DNA of 64,000 nucleotides, from contig NC_084840.1 in assembly GCF_033115175.1 (NCBI RefSeq), positions 75,655,179-75,719,178 on the forward strand. Direction: 5' to 3'. The position numbers were made by a program, and so were the translations under genes. How positions within the stretch are numbered: position 1 is the stretch's first letter; each line of letters begins with the position of its first letter. Origin of the DNA: Lepus europaeus (Eukaryota > Chordata > Mammalia > Lagomorpha > Leporidae). The notes beneath the pieces are model-generated. The model was not told the DNA's origin, searched no databases, and saw only the letters and a program-made list of their open reading frames with translations. Shown here in pieces: positions 22,576 through 34,560 of this stretch.

Positions 22576-23013
22576 GTAAGTACTTGGAGGGGAGTGTATA
22601 GAGGAAACCAAAGGAGTGTCGGTTTATACTTAACTTTGGGAGAATGGGATATGCACTCTTGGATCTAGAAATCCATGTTATTGACAAGTGCTAATGTGCT
22701 GGAGTGCAGTGGGTGGGAAGGCAATGCTGGGATAAAACAGAAAGAAACCATGGAGAAGAATTAGCATCAGTTACAACAGGCCTATTTCCCCCTGCATCTA
22801 TGATAATTCCTCTAGTTTCCTAAGAAGGGCATAGGAGTTCTCTTTGTTGCTGTCATTGTCCTCCCTTATTTCTTTTACTGGTTTTTCTTTTTATGCCAGT
22901 CAGTGTCCATTAGCTACATTATAATTTCTGACAGTGTTTTTTTCAACTGTTGTCTTACATCTATATTGATTTAGCTAGTTGTGGAAACATTTCTTCACAA
23001 TATTTCCTCCTAG

Positions 23014-23135
23014 GCCATGGAAAAGTGCAAGGATGCATGACTGGCCAAGTCCATTGGAGTATCCAACTTCAACTGCGGGTAGGTGGAATTGATTCTAGAC
23101 AAGCCTGGGCTCAATACAAGCTAGTCTGTAAGCAG
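23014..23135 (+). pseudogene. AKR1C unit B exon 5 (stop codon)
   Basis: Acceptor 'ctcctag', donor 'gtgaac'. It starts A-M-E-K-C-K-D-A and then TGA at the ninth codon. 122 bp against 123 bp in unit C. The S-I-G-V-S-N-F-N block is still readable. Confidence 0.88.
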
Positions 23136-24213
23136 GTGAACATCGGCTCTTCTATTTTTCATTTCCTTTGCCCAGAGTACTGTCAGGTGTGCAGTTCTCC
23201 ACTCCTGTTCAACTTACTGTGTAGGAAAAAAAACAATATATAGGCAGAGCCTTTATATAGAAAGGCATGGATGGCTGTCTACTGTTTCTGTGTTTTGTAA
23301 AATCTTGGTTAAAGAAGGAGGATATTTTAGTGCTGAAATACATGTAACAATGTAATGTGTTTGATTTTTATTTAATGGAAGATTAAACTTGTGAATATAA
23401 AGTAAATTGAAAATATGTCATTGCAAAAATCAAAAGAAAAATAGCTAAGGAAGGAGGAAGGAGGGTGGGTAGGAAGTATCATTATGTTCTTAAAACTGTG
23501 TATAGGAAATACTTGAAATGTATTCCTTTGTATAAATACAAAGGAAAAAAGGATCTAGGGAGATAAATATGATCAAGGATAGAACAATCAGCAATCAAAT
23601 CTCAGGAAGAAGTTGAATTTTTCCAAGATCAATATAGGATCCAATGGAAGGTCACCTGGTTTGTAGATTGGTGAACATGATGTGGAAGGAACTACGTATA
23701 GGAGTAAAGACCGTGAAAGCATGGCCTGGGTGGTAAATAAAGACATAGTGAATGTAAGAGAAGATAAATGGTATGGGTTTGCGTTTTGTCTAATACTTGA
23801 ATGTTTCCTCTTGGTATCTCTCCTTTCAGATATTTTGAGCAGAGATCTAAATTAAGGGAAAAATGGAGATTATTATAATTTAGGAAAGATGGAAGAAGCT
23901 ACCAATTTATGGAGATACTAGTGGTGGACTGAATCAGCCCTCAGGAAATGTTAACAGGATTAGAGCTCATATTTTTCTGAAGCCCCTTTCAGTCTGTATT
24001 TCCTCCCTGCTTACTGCCATCAAGTAATTTAAGCACATCCATTCTGTGCTTGGTCACTTGTTCTAACCTAGTTTCAAACAACTTGGAATCACCACAAAAA
24101 GACCTTTGATTGGAAAAGATATCTTATAAAGTCCACAAATTTGGTATATAATTATGAAGCATAGTTTTACTCTTTTTTCACTATAAATTTTAGTCCAGAA
24201 TATTTGATGAAAT
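23136..24213 (+). other. Intron 5 of AKR1C unit B
   Basis: Non-coding. The stretch 23430-23560 resembles an L1 3' UTR fragment ('gtatcattatgttcttaaaac', similar to 32218-32260). No exon found. Confidence 0.5.
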
Positions 24214-24224
24214 AATACAGATCT

Positions 24225-24528
24225 CTTGGCCGGTGCCATGGCTCATTTGGCTAATCCTCCGCCTGCAGTGCTGGCACCCTGGGTTCTAATCCCAATTGGG
24301 GTGCCAGGTTCTCTCCTGGTTGCTCCTCTTCCAGTCCAGCTCTCTGCTTTGGCCCAGGAAGGCAGTGGAAGATGGCCCAAGCGCTTGGGCCCTGCACCCA
24401 CATGGGAGACTAGGAGGAGGCACCTGGCTGCTGGCTTCGGATCTGCACAGCATGCCGGCCGTGGCGGCCATTTGGGGTGTGAACCAACGGAAAAGGAAGA
24501 CCTTTCTCTCTGTCTAACTCTGCCTGTC

Positions 24529-24567
<39 letters not shown>

Positions 24568-24596
24568 AAAGAAAAAGAAAGAAAGAAAAAAGAAAA
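24225..24596 (+). mobile_element. CSINE with target-site duplication and long A-rich tail
   Basis: Head 'tggccggtgccatggctcat', tail of about 60 A/G bases. The direct repeat aatacagatct is at 24214-24224 and 24597-24607. The long homopolymer tail suggests a recent insertion. It lies in unit B intron 5. Confidence 0.92.
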
Positions 24597-24607
24597 AATA
24601 CAGATCT

Positions 24608-25990
24608 TTCATATCTTTCCTCCCCTATCCAAACTTGTTGACATTTTGTCCTGTATCCAAAGTAAGTAGACACATTTGAATCTATCTGCATACTAACAAT
24701 TACTCCTACCTATGACTTAGCATCCAGTCCATGTTATAATTTTTTGTTATCTCCTCCAAATGTCTTCTGTTTTAACTATGAAAAACTAGTAGTTTACACA
24801 TATGTTTTCACCATGTTTTTCATGCTTTTTTTTTTTTTACCAAGAATGATAAGGAATCTTTCATATGTTTTTTCTGTGAAATTCTGATTTTGTCAAATAT
24901 TCTGGGATTCACAGATTATTTCCTAGTAATAAGAGATCATTTGTTTCTCTATTCCAAATTTCTGTAACTTAGAAGTTTTGTATGAATGCTTTATTATATA
25001 AAGGTTAAACATTTTAACAAGTAATGTTCTTAGAATTCTGTATTCCTCAAATTGTACCCCAGGAGAAAACAGAAAATGACAAATTGTCCCATGATTAGTA
25101 ATGTAACTTTTGGTCATTTATTTAAGCTAGTCAGAGCCACATCTCCTTTTTCACTGAACATATGCTTTCTCTCTTTGCAAATACTAGTAGTTAGGTGATA
25201 ATATTCAACTAAGGATATAATACTCCATAACCAATTTTTAGATGATAGGTGAGTACTCATGAATAATATTTGCCATAATTAGTTATTGCATAGGGTTTCT
25301 AAATAATTTTTTGCATTTAACTACCCTCTTTACTTTTTTTACTTGACGTTTACACTTAGCATAAACTAGAATTATTACTATAAGACCAGGTTGACTATAA
25401 TATCTTCCATATAACTAGAAGAAGTAATCACTATTAGTAGGGGCAAATATTTTCATTTCATCTCTTTCCTTTTCTACTTATTCATTACTATGGAATCATA
25501 GGTCTTTTTTGTTTATATTTTGTTTCTTTTTCACTCTATATGTTATAATTGGTTTTATTCATTATTCTTTTGTAAGCTGAAATCTACCCAAATGTTATTA
25601 GTGAGATTCCTATCAAACTCATTTTTCCATCCTTCCCAGAGCTTCTCTAATTACTTATCGAAAAATTTTTGCTTTCTGGCACAGTCAATGTTCAAAGGGT
25701 CAAGGAGTGCTTTCCTTGTCCCAGATCTGGTGTCTGTCATCTCTCTTTACCATGAAAACATTACTTAGTGACCACAATCTGATCCACAGAATTGCTTTTT
25801 CTCAAGAATGTCATTTTTTTCAAATTTCTGGAAAACAATATATTAAATTTATTGTTTCTAGAACATCCCAACATGATGATGATATTTTATGTTATTTTTT
25901 CAATCCATCTATTTTTACTTGCAACATTTCCCTTTGCATTAAAGTTAACATTTCAATAATCCTATATTTTCCTGTTTTGTTCATGTACAG
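24608..25990 (+). other. Intron 5 of AKR1C unit B (right part)
   Basis: AT-rich. It aligns with parts of unit A 14330-14880 and 16560-17234. Short frames here have no support. Confidence 0.6.
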
Positions 25991-26360
25991 GTAGATTGTC
26001 GTCCCTATCTCAGCCACAGCAAACTGCTGGATTTCTGCAAGTCAAAAGGCATTGCGTGGCCAGCACTGTGGCATATCTGGTAAAGCCGCCACTTGCAGCA
26101 ACCAGGATCCCATGTGGGCACTGGTACGAGTCCCGGCTGTTCCACTTTCAATCCAGTTTTCTGTTATGACTTGAGAAAGCAGTATAGGATGACCCAAGTC
26201 CTTTGGCCCCTGTGCTCAAGTGAAAGACCCAGAAGAGGCTCCTGGCTCCTGGCTTCAGATCAGTGCAGCTCAGCCATTGAGACCATCTAAATAATTTTTT
26301 TTTAAAAAGGCATTGTTCTGGTTGCCTACAGTGTTTTGGATCACATCGAGATAAATGATG
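25991..26360 (+). pseudogene. AKR1C unit B exon 6 split by a SINE
   Basis: Left part 25991-26054 reads V-D-C-R-P-Y-L-S-H-S-K-L-L-D-F-C-K-S-K-G-I in frame. Right part 26316-26360 continues L-V-A-Y-S-V-L-D-H. The 250-bp SINE lies between, bounded by duplicates of aaaaggcattg. Donor 'gtaaaagg' follows. Confidence 0.9.
26055..26304 (+). mobile_element. CSINE inserted into AKR1C unit B exon 6
   Basis: Target-site duplication aaaaggcattg at 26044-26054 and 26305-26315. Head 'cgtggccagcactgtggcat'. The 3' end is short ('gaccatctaaataatttttt'), so the usual 'gcctttcaaataaa' part is missing. Confidence 0.93.
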
Positions 26361-26613
26361 GTAAAAGGACATCAACATGCTTACTCTTGTTGAACCACTT
26401 TTGGTCACATAAAAGTTTTATAGAATTAACTGTCAACTGCTTCAGGGGAAAGAGGAGAATGCATCTGTAGCAACATGTCAGATGATACTAGCCATGTTGC
26501 GGAAGAGAACATATTTGAGAAGCACTGACCAACAGTGGGCATCATAGTCTATTTTAGAAGCCTCCTAGCATACCACATACTCAAGAATTCAACCTTTCTG
26601 CCTTTACTTCTAG

Positions 26614-26692
26614 GGTGGATCAGAATGCTCTGTTTCTTTTGGATGATCCAGTTCTTCATGCTTTAGCAAAAATGTACAAATTAAATTTGGCC
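26614..26692 (+). pseudogene. AKR1C unit B exon 7 (truncated by a SINE)
   Basis: Acceptor 'ttacttctag'. The exon reads V-D-Q-N-A-L-F-L-L-D-D-P-V-L-H-A-L-A-K-M in frame. After 'aatttggccctgg' the reverse-oriented SINE takes over, so about half the 166-bp exon and its donor are lost. Confidence 0.87.
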
Positions 26693-26886
26693 CTGGAGCC
26701 AGGAGCTTCCTCCAGGTCACCCACGTGGGTGCAGGGGTCCAAGCACTTGGGCCATCTTCTGCTGCTTTCCCAGACAATAGCAGAGAGCTGGATTGGAAGT
26801 GGAGAAGCTGGAACCTGAACCATTGCCCATATGGAATGCCGGCACTTCAGGCAGTGGCTTTATCCACTTTGTCACAGTGCCGGACT
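26693..26886 (-). mobile_element. Truncated CSINE in AKR1C unit B exon 7
   Basis: Reverse-oriented 'agccaggagcttcctccagg' through 'ttgtcacagtgccgg'. The tail-side part is missing, so the exon-SINE junction is a secondary deletion or a truncated insertion. Confidence 0.82.
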
Positions 26887-27214
26887 CCATTGTTAATGTT
26901 TTTCTTAGCATACACAAAAACAATAAGGAAGAGACATAAAGCAGAAAGACAGAAATAGTAGAAAGCATGTAATAATTCCTATTACAGATTAAATATTTTT
27001 ATAAATATTCATTTTTATCATTTCATATTTTCTGTAGTTATGAAAATGTGGAAACATACAAACTATACAGACAGTTCTTTGATGTCGTCTCTATCTTATC
27101 AATAACATACTTTCCATTTTCTAATTTAATATGTTATGCTGTGTGATGGGAAATGAATAAAGAATTAGTAAAATGAATAAAAATTGCTAGCAATAATTTT
27201 ACTCCCTGAAATAT

Positions 27215-27545
27215 TTTTTAAAGATTTATTTATTTGAAAGGTAGAGTTACATAGAGAGAGGAGAGGCAGAGAGAGAGAGAGAGAGAGACAGAGACAAAGA
27301 GAGAGACAGAAACAAAGACATAGTGAGAGAGAGAGCTCTTCCATCAGCTGGTTCACTCCCCAAATGGCTACAATGGCCAGTGCAGGGCTGGTCTGAAGCC
27401 AGGATCCAGGAACTTCCTCTGGGTCTCCTTCATGAGTGCAGGGGCCCAGGTGCATTAGCCGGGAGCTGGATAAGAAGTAGAACAACCAGATTTCAAACTG
27501 GTGCCCATACAGGATGCCAGCACCACAGAGTCCCAGCTCTGGCTC
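27215..27545 (-). mobile_element. CSINE with 13-bp target-site duplication
   Basis: Reverse-oriented with a (GA)n/(GACA)n stretch. The direct repeat ctccctgaaatat is at 27202-27214 and 27546-27558. Confidence 0.9.
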
Positions 27546-27600
27546 CTCCCTGAAATATGTCTAATGTTAATAAGTCATACTGATGAATGTAAGTTAGATT

Positions 27601-27950
27601 TTTTTTTTTTTTTGGACAGGCAGAGTTAGACAGTGAGAGAGAGAGAGAAACAGAGAGAAAGGTCTTCCTTTTTCCATTGGTTCACCCCCCAAGTGGCCAC
27701 CACTGCCGGCGTGTTGGGGCCAGCGTGCTGTGCTGATCCGAAGCCAGGAGTCAGGTGCTTTCTCCTGGTCTCCCATGCGGGTGTAGGGCCCAAGGACCTG
27801 GGCCATCCTCCACTGCACTCCCGGGCCACAGCAGAGAGCTAGGCTGGAAGAGGAGCAACCGGGACAGAATCCGGCGCCCGGATCGGGACTAGAACCCAGG
27901 GTACCGGCGCTGCAGGCGAAGGATTAACCTGTTGAGCTGCGGCGCTGGCT
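27601..27950 (-). mobile_element. CSINE
   Basis: Reverse-oriented. Poly-T then 'ggacaggcagagttagacag' at the left and 'gagctgcggcgctggct' at the right. 'agatttt' occurs on both sides. Confidence 0.9.
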
Positions 27951-28069
27951 AGATTTTAAAACAAGAAAAAAATAAAATTGCTTTTACACTAATGGTGATT
28001 CAGAGAAATCACTTTTTACTATCCTAAAAATGTATTCATTGATTTAGACTCTTTTTCTACTTTAGTATT

Positions 28070-28420
28070 TTTTTTTAAAAAAATTATTTATTTATTTGAA
28101 AGTCAGAGTTATACAAAGAGAAAAGAGGCAGAGAGAGAGAGAGAGAGGGAGAGAGAGAGAGGTCTTCATCTGCTGGTTCACTTCTCAATTGGCCGCAACA
28201 GCCGGAGCTGCGCCAATCTGAAGCCAGGAGCCAGGAGCTTTTTCTGGGTCTCCCACGCAGGTGCAGAGGCCCAAGGACTTGGGCCATATTCCACTGTTTT
28301 CCCAGGCCATAGCTGAGAGCTGGATCGGAAGTGGAGCAGCTGGGTCTCGAACCAGCTCCCATATAGGATGCAGGTGCTTCAGGCTAGGGTGTTAACCTGC
28401 CGTGCCACAGCGCCGGCCCC
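28070..28420 (-). mobile_element. CSINE that duplicated the exon 9 splice acceptor of unit B
   Basis: Reverse-oriented SINE. The flanks tctactttagtatt (28056-28069) and tctattttagtatt (28421-28434) form a 14-bp target-site duplication with one mismatch. The duplicated stretch contains the pyrimidine/AG acceptor and the first bases of exon 9. Confidence 0.9.
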
Positions 28421-28430
28421 TCTATTTTAG

Positions 28431-28473
28431 TATTGTTGGACACTCAAATTACCCATTTTCTGATGAGTATTAA
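28431..28473 (+). pseudogene. AKR1C unit B exon 9
   Basis: 43 coding bases ending in TAA (28471-28473). They encode I-V-G-H-S-N-Y-P-F-S-D-E-Y, parallel to the exon at 917-959. The frame is intact although the rest of the copy is dead. Confidence 0.88.
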
Positions 28474-29350
28474 CATATAGGCCTTTATCAAGAGTTCTAC
28501 CAGGAGCCCCTGCTTATGAATCATGATGCAGGAGATGTCTCAGATGCTGGTGACTGGGCACCTCTTTACTGGTTAATCTGTGCTGCTTAGCAACTCACAC
28601 TGCTGGATCTATATCCATGGGGCACAAAGTTATGGCACTGCATGTTTGTCAATTCTTGAAAAAATAAAATAATATTGTTTTCCTTAAAGATTCTTACTTA
28701 TCTCTGACTCTATTACTTGCATACTTTGTTTCATTCTGACTTCTTAGTTCCTCAAACTGCTTAGATGTTTGGAGACCTGTGTGGGAGAGATGATAACAAC
28801 TAGTCCACAGATGGGGTTTGGATATGGGTGGGAAGAGCTGTCAATCTGTAGGTAAGCTAACAAAGACTTTTTGGTCATTGTTTCTCCAATGCTTTGAGGA
28901 ACAATAAACTCACAGCATAAAACCTATAAGGTGAGGCAATAGTGCAAGGATTACCAGTAGTCCTGTGGCTCCCTTCTGTTAGCTTATGGATCAGAGCTGC
29001 AGATGCTTAGGTATTAGGTATACTTGTGGGAGGGTTAGTTAGGTATAGGGGAGAGGAACCAGTCTGGAAGGATGATCAGGAGTCATATATAGGGGAAACT
29101 GAGGAAGAGGGAGTTGAGCACAACTCTGCTTGAGAATATTGGCAGATAATACTTTTGATAATAATATCTGCAGATAAAAGTTAATTTTCATATATTTTAT
29201 CAGAGAACCAATGGTGAGGCTCAGGCTGATCTGTTTGTGTTGCCAAAAAGAAACACTGAACTTCCTGGGAGTGCAGTGGGATAGAAAAATCAAAGAAACA
29301 ATTGATAAGATACCCCTGAATATTAATTCCATATTTATTAAATATTTTTA
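28474..29350 (+). repeat. AKR1C 3' UTR and 3'-flank duplication (copy 2)
   Basis: Aligns with 960-1830. Poly-A signal AATAAA at 28663-28668. The sequence beyond shares 'ggatcagagctgcagat' and 'aagatacccctgaatat' with copy 1. No other gene seen. Confidence 0.72.
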
Positions 29351-30614
29351 GGATTTAAAATAAATCTGGACTCCTTATATTATCCCTTTAAATGTCTAAG
29401 TATAAGCTAGGCAGACCAAAAATATGAAACCCCAAATCTCCCAAAGCCATTAAAAATTAGTGTCATAGATGACAAGGCCACAGTCAACTTCATAATGAAT
29501 GGAGAAAGACAGAAGTATTTCCATTAAGATTTGTAACCAGACAAGAATTTCACTTTTAACATTCTTATTCAACAGAATCCTAGAGTTTAGCCAGTTATTC
29601 AGCAAAAGAAAGAAATAAAAGGCAAATAAATCAGAAAGGTGCAATCAAATTATCCCTGTTTGCAGATGACAGGACATCAAAAGATTTCACCAAGATACTG
29701 TTAAAACTGATAAGTAAATTCAACAAAGTTTCAGGATACAATATCAACACTTGTATGGATTGGAAGAATCGATACTATCAACATAAAGTGAATTGTAAGT
29801 TTTTTGCAATGCCCATTAAAATAATAATGATTAATGATTAAAATACTGATGATTAATGATTAAAATACTAATGATATTGTTCACAGAATTACCAAAAAGT
29901 ATTTTAAAATTCATAAGGAAACACAAAAGATCCCTAATAGTAAAAGCAATCTTGAACAATGCCAGAGATGTCACAATTCCAGATTTCAAGACTTATGCTA
30001 TTGTAAACATCATGGAATCAACTTAAAATTAGACACATAGACCAATGGAAAAGTAGAGAAAGAACAAGAACTATATCTACACATCTACAACCAACTTATC
30101 TTTGACAAAAGTGCGAAAACACTTCCTGGGAAAAGCACAAGTCTCTTCAATAAACAGTAATTGCATTTCCCACATGCTGAAGTTTTAACAAAGAACTCTA
30201 CCTTACACCCTATAGAAAATTCAACTCAAAATGGATCAAAGAATTAAATATAAGGCCTGGAACTATAAAAGCACTAGAGAAAAACATACAAAAAACCTTA
30301 CAAGACACTGGGACGAGCAAGGATTATGGATAAGACCTCAAAAGCACAGACAACAAAAGCAAAACAGACAACTGGGATCATATTAAACTAAAGATAATTA
30401 CATTAATATTATATTAAACTAAGATGATATTCAACATTACATATATAATATTGCATGTGCAACATAGTAAAATGCCAAAATTGTTAAATCTACATAAGTT
30501 TGTTGAACTCTTCGTGCTTTTCTGTATTATTTGAAATATGTTAAAAGACAAAATTAGAGGAAGTTGGAATTTAACCTTACACTATATATCAGGTTAACTC
30601 AAAATGTATCAAAG

Positions 30615-32012
30615 GGGCTGGCATGGTACCATGGGTTAAGTCATTGCTTGAGACACTACCCTCCATATCAGAACATTGGCCAGATCTGTTTTTGATTCAG
30701 CTTTCTGCCAATATGCTTGGGAAGGCAGCAGAGTTTCCCAAGCTCTTGGATCCCTCCCATCCACATGAGACCTGGATGGAGTTCTCTGCTTCTGGCATTA
30801 GCCTGGATCAGCTGCAGCCTTTGCAGTCATCTTTCTTTTTTTTTTTTTTTGTATTTTTAATATTAATTTATTGAAGAAGAAATATCATTAATGATTAGTG
30901 AAAAGTGTATAGAAAAATTAGGACTCAAATATTAGTTACCTTACACAAAGGTTTTAAGGTAATAAAGTGACATAATTATGGTTGCAAATTTCATAATACT
31001 TTTTTAAATTTATATTTAATGAATACAATTTCCAAAGTACAGCTTATGGGTTACAATGGCTTTCCCCCCAATAACTTCCCTGCAACCCACAACCCTCCCC
31101 TTTCCCGCTCCCTCTCTCCTTCCATTCACATCAAGATTCATTTTCTTTCTTTTTTTTTTTAAATTAAACTTTTATTTAATGAATATAAATTTCCAAAGTA
31201 TAGCTTATGGGTTACAATGGCTTCCCCCTCCCAAAACTTTCCTCCCACCCACAACCCTCCCCCCTCCCGCTCCCTCTCCCCTTCCCATCACATCATGATT
31301 CATTTTCAATTCTCTTTGTATACAAAAGATCAGTTTAGTATATATTAGGTAACGATTTCAACAGTTTGCCCCCATATAGCAACACAAAGTGAAAAGAAAA
31401 GAAAAAAAATACTGTTGGAGTACTAGTTATAGCATTAAATAAGGGTGTACAGCACATTAAAGACAGAGATCCTACATAATATATATATTTTTAATTAATT
31501 AATTTTCTATGCCATTTCCAATTTAACACCAGGTTTTTTTTTTTCATTTCCAATTCTCTTTATATACAGAAGATCGATTCAGTATATAATTAGTAAAGAT
31601 CTCATCAGTTTGTACCCACGCAGAAACACAAAGTGTAAAAATACTGTTTCAGTACTAGTTATAGCATCACTGCACATTAGACAATACATTAAGGACAGAT
31701 CCCACATGGGATGTAAGTACACAGTGACTCCTCTTGCTGACTTAACAATTTGACACTCCTGTTCATGGCGTCAGTAATCTCCCCAGGCTCTAGTCATGAG
31801 TTGCCAGGGCTATGGAAGCCTTTAGAGTTCGCTGACTTTGATCTTGTTCCGATAGGGTCACAGTCAAAGTGGAAGTTCTCTCCTCCCTTCAGAGAAAGGT
31901 ACCTCCTTCTTTGATGGCCCCGTTCTTTCTGCAGTCATCTTTCTTCCTCTCCCTCCCTCTCTCTCTGTCATGACGCCTGTCAAATAAATAAATAATTCTT
32001 TTAAAAAAAATA
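30615..32012 (+). mobile_element. CSINE split by an L1 insertion
   Basis: The left part (30615-30837) starts 'gggctggcatggtaccatgg'. The right part (31946-32012) is the 3' end 'cctctccctccctctc' to 'caaataaataaataattc'. The SINE's own direct repeat tatcaaag is at 30607-30614 and 32013-32020. Confidence 0.88.
30838..31929 (-). mobile_element. LINE-1 3' end, antisense, inserted in the SINE, with compound 3' tail
   Basis: Flanked by exact 16-bp duplicates tgcagtcatctttctt (30822-30837 and 31930-31945). From its 3' side (left) it holds a T-run, about 150 bp of non-L1 sequence (30851-31003), a 140-bp L1 3' terminus (31004-31146), another T-run, and then a 5'-truncated L1 3' UTR (31156-31929). The last part has the same internally duplicated 3' UTR as the L1 at 37280-44409. 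Confidence 0.85.
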
Positions 32013-32400
32013 TATCAAAGGCCTAAGCATAAGCATACAGAGATCTATTAGCACAAAATTTTATATATAAATCCAGGAGAAAGGCTCTTGACATTGGATT
32101 TAGTTAGGATTTTTTAGATATAATACCAAGAGCACATTACCCAAATGCTTTGTAAAAATTAAGAGTGGGAATGGGAGAGGGAGGAGGAAGAAGTGTTGGA
32201 GAGTGGGCAGGAATGACAGTAGGCTGGGAAGTAATACCATGTTCCTAAATCTGTATATATGAAATATATGAAACATGTGACTTAAATAAAATTTTAAATG
32301 ATTAGATAAATAAATAAATAGAAATAAATCATTATAAGGAAAAAGTATTGATAAATAAAATTAATAAAATTAAAAACAGCATATGAACTGGACTTGTTCC

Positions 32401-34560
32401 AAAGGAAAAACATTTTGTGTCAAGAGAAACTACAAAAAGAAAGAAAGCAAACCACAGAATGGGTAAAAATTTTCAAGTCACAATTCTGAGAATGCTGAGG
32501 ACCAGCACCCTAACTGAAATACCAAACCGCCTTTGCTTGACTGCAGCGCATTGCTTGCTTTCTTCAGTTTTTGGTTTGTTTGCTTGTCTCCTTATTTTAT
32601 CCAACTTAAACTTATCTTACTAGGTCCATTGTTTCTAAGTTTGGATTACATTTTGGGATTCTACCTTAACTATATGAGACAGCCATCTTTTCTCCTTAAT
32701 TCTGAGCATCAAAGATATTTTAGCTGTCCTATCACATAACCAGAAGTCAATATTTGCTCCTGGAATTAGTGTGAAATTTGACCCATAAGATACCTCTAGA
32801 AAAAGGTAGCAAGCTGGAGGTCCAAAAATCGTATTTCTTACTAGCATTTACCCTGTTTGTACAAAAAGCAAAGGTAACGTGAAATTTTCTACTGAGGCCA
32901 ATCAGAAAAATCTATCTGCCATAATCTACTGATGTTTTCTGAGATCCTTCAGATCCCAAGTCATGTGAAGGTACTGAAGTGACCTTATCATCACCCCTTC
33001 TCCCAGTTCCTCTGTATTTTCAGACACTATACTTTAGTCTTCTGCGCATTGTGCTCCAGAGAAATAAGGATTTGGAACAGAACAAGCTTTTTAGTTTATA
33101 CCTCATTTGAGGATTGGGTATGGACTTGATGGTTAAGTTAACATTACAGAATGAATGAAAATATCAATTGGGAAGAGGAATAAAATGTTAAGTCAAGATA
33201 TAAACATGTTAATCATGAAAAGAATTTTTACAAATATATAATAAATTTTACTGATTCTCGTAACAAAACAAACTAAAAACTTCAAAAGAGCTCCTCATTG
33301 ACAAATATGCATTGTGTTTATCTGCTTTAAATTCAACCAGTCTGTTTTTAGTGAAAATAATGTCACCATTCCATGGGGCAAATAGCTCTATTTTTCTCGA
33401 TTCTGATAGCTGAAAACATTATTTCCTATACAGTGCACACAATTTCTGTTCAAAAATTAAGGTGAATAAGGTGTCTACTGTAACTGATTTCTTTGTTCAC
33501 TGTCTAAACCTCAATCCTTTGTGAGCATTTGCTAAGGAGTCTACTGTCTCACTGATATTCACTATTCCCACAAATTTGGCAATGTAATTCTACTGGAAAA
33601 AATTACTCCGCAATCTAAAAAAATTCTTTTTGTATTTTCTGCTCTATGAAGATTTTTTCTTTATTCAGTGGAAGACTCACTAAATGACAAAAAATTCTGC
33701 TATTTTTAACAAAAACAGATGAAAGATTATTGCTCACAGGTACTGAAAGTTAGTACAATTTGTCACAAATCCTGGGCAATGCTTAAGGACAAAGCTATGT
33801 GTTTCTTACCTAAAACAAACTGGCTTTGTCCTCTCTCCAAGCGATGAACCCTATTCTCTCAGATCTGTTCAAGTGGATAAGCTTCAGTCTATCTGAAAGT
33901 GGCAGCCTGAAGCTGACAATCCAGCCAACACTAGATTTCATATCACATCTCTGGCACAGTAACAAAAAATGAAGTGCCATTCCAAGTAACTTAGAATGTA
34001 TTTTCCATAGAAACTTTGAATACCATTAAAATAAGGAGAATGGAAACTTTGATCTTCCTTTTCACAAATAAATAAGTAGCATCCACTAGCCCTTCTAAAT
34101 CATGAAAATTTGGCCATGACTTGGGTCTGTGAAAGAATAAATAAAAATGGAAATAAATTTAATGTTTGTCTCAATTACTAAGGAATATTTATTATGTTGA
34201 TAGAAGCAATGGCATCAATGATACTAGCTAACAGCTTCATTAATTACTATGCAATAGATAGGACTCTCAGTCAATTTAAATACTCAAAATCTTCAATAAC
34301 TAATAAAAGCAACAGCAGTCCCCTACACATAGTACTATGGTACAGTTTTCCTAATTGGTGACTTGGATCTCAATCAAAATAACAATTTTTCCATATTTCT
34401 TTCAGAGTACAGTACTCAGAACTCAAAATATAATGTGATCAGGGAAAAAGTCAGAACAAGGAAGTGGCAAGTTTGCACTGGAAGATGGTAAATTCCTTGC
34501 AAAGAGACAAGTAGCTAATGCATTATAAATAGCAAGTACTAAATATTATTCAATATTTTC
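32401..34560. other. Unassigned sequence between L1 fragments
   Basis: The first part (to about 32475) still looks like old L1 ORF2. The rest (32480-34560) is AT-rich with no exon, SINE or L1 motif I can name. Short open frames have no support. Confidence 0.4.

Larger units (their letters stand above)
22278..28680 (+). pseudogene. AKR1C pseudogene, unit B (exons 1, 4, 5, 6, 7 and 9)
   Basis: A second dead AKR1C copy. Exon 1 (22278-22361) is intact. Exon 4 (22499-22575) follows only 137 bp later, so exons 2 and 3, which hold Asp50, Tyr55, Lys84 and His117, are deleted. Exon 4 is 1 bp short. Exon 5 (23014-23135) is 1 bp short with an internal TGA. Exon 6 (25991-26360) is split by a SINE. Exon 7 (26614 to about 26692) is cut off by another SINE. 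No exon 8 was recognised. Exon 9 (28431-28473) keeps the frame of the C-terminus. The 3' UTR has AATAAA at 28663-28668. The copy cannot make an active reductase. Confidence 0.88.
29395..32400 (+). mobile_element. Old LINE-1 ORF2 fragment (sense), split by a SINE/L1 insertion
   Basis: Diverged ORF2 sequence: 'aattatccctgtttgcagatgac' is the reverse-transcriptase FADD region, and 'taccttacaccctatagaaaa' comes from further downstream. It is interrupted at 30607-32020 and resumes with 'aaggcctaagcataagcat'. Part of 32160-32300 resembles a 3' UTR. Many stops. Confidence 0.75.

Noticed and set aside
24226..24669. A 147-codon frame with a poly-Lys stretch
   Set aside because: It reads through a SINE and its A-rich tail.
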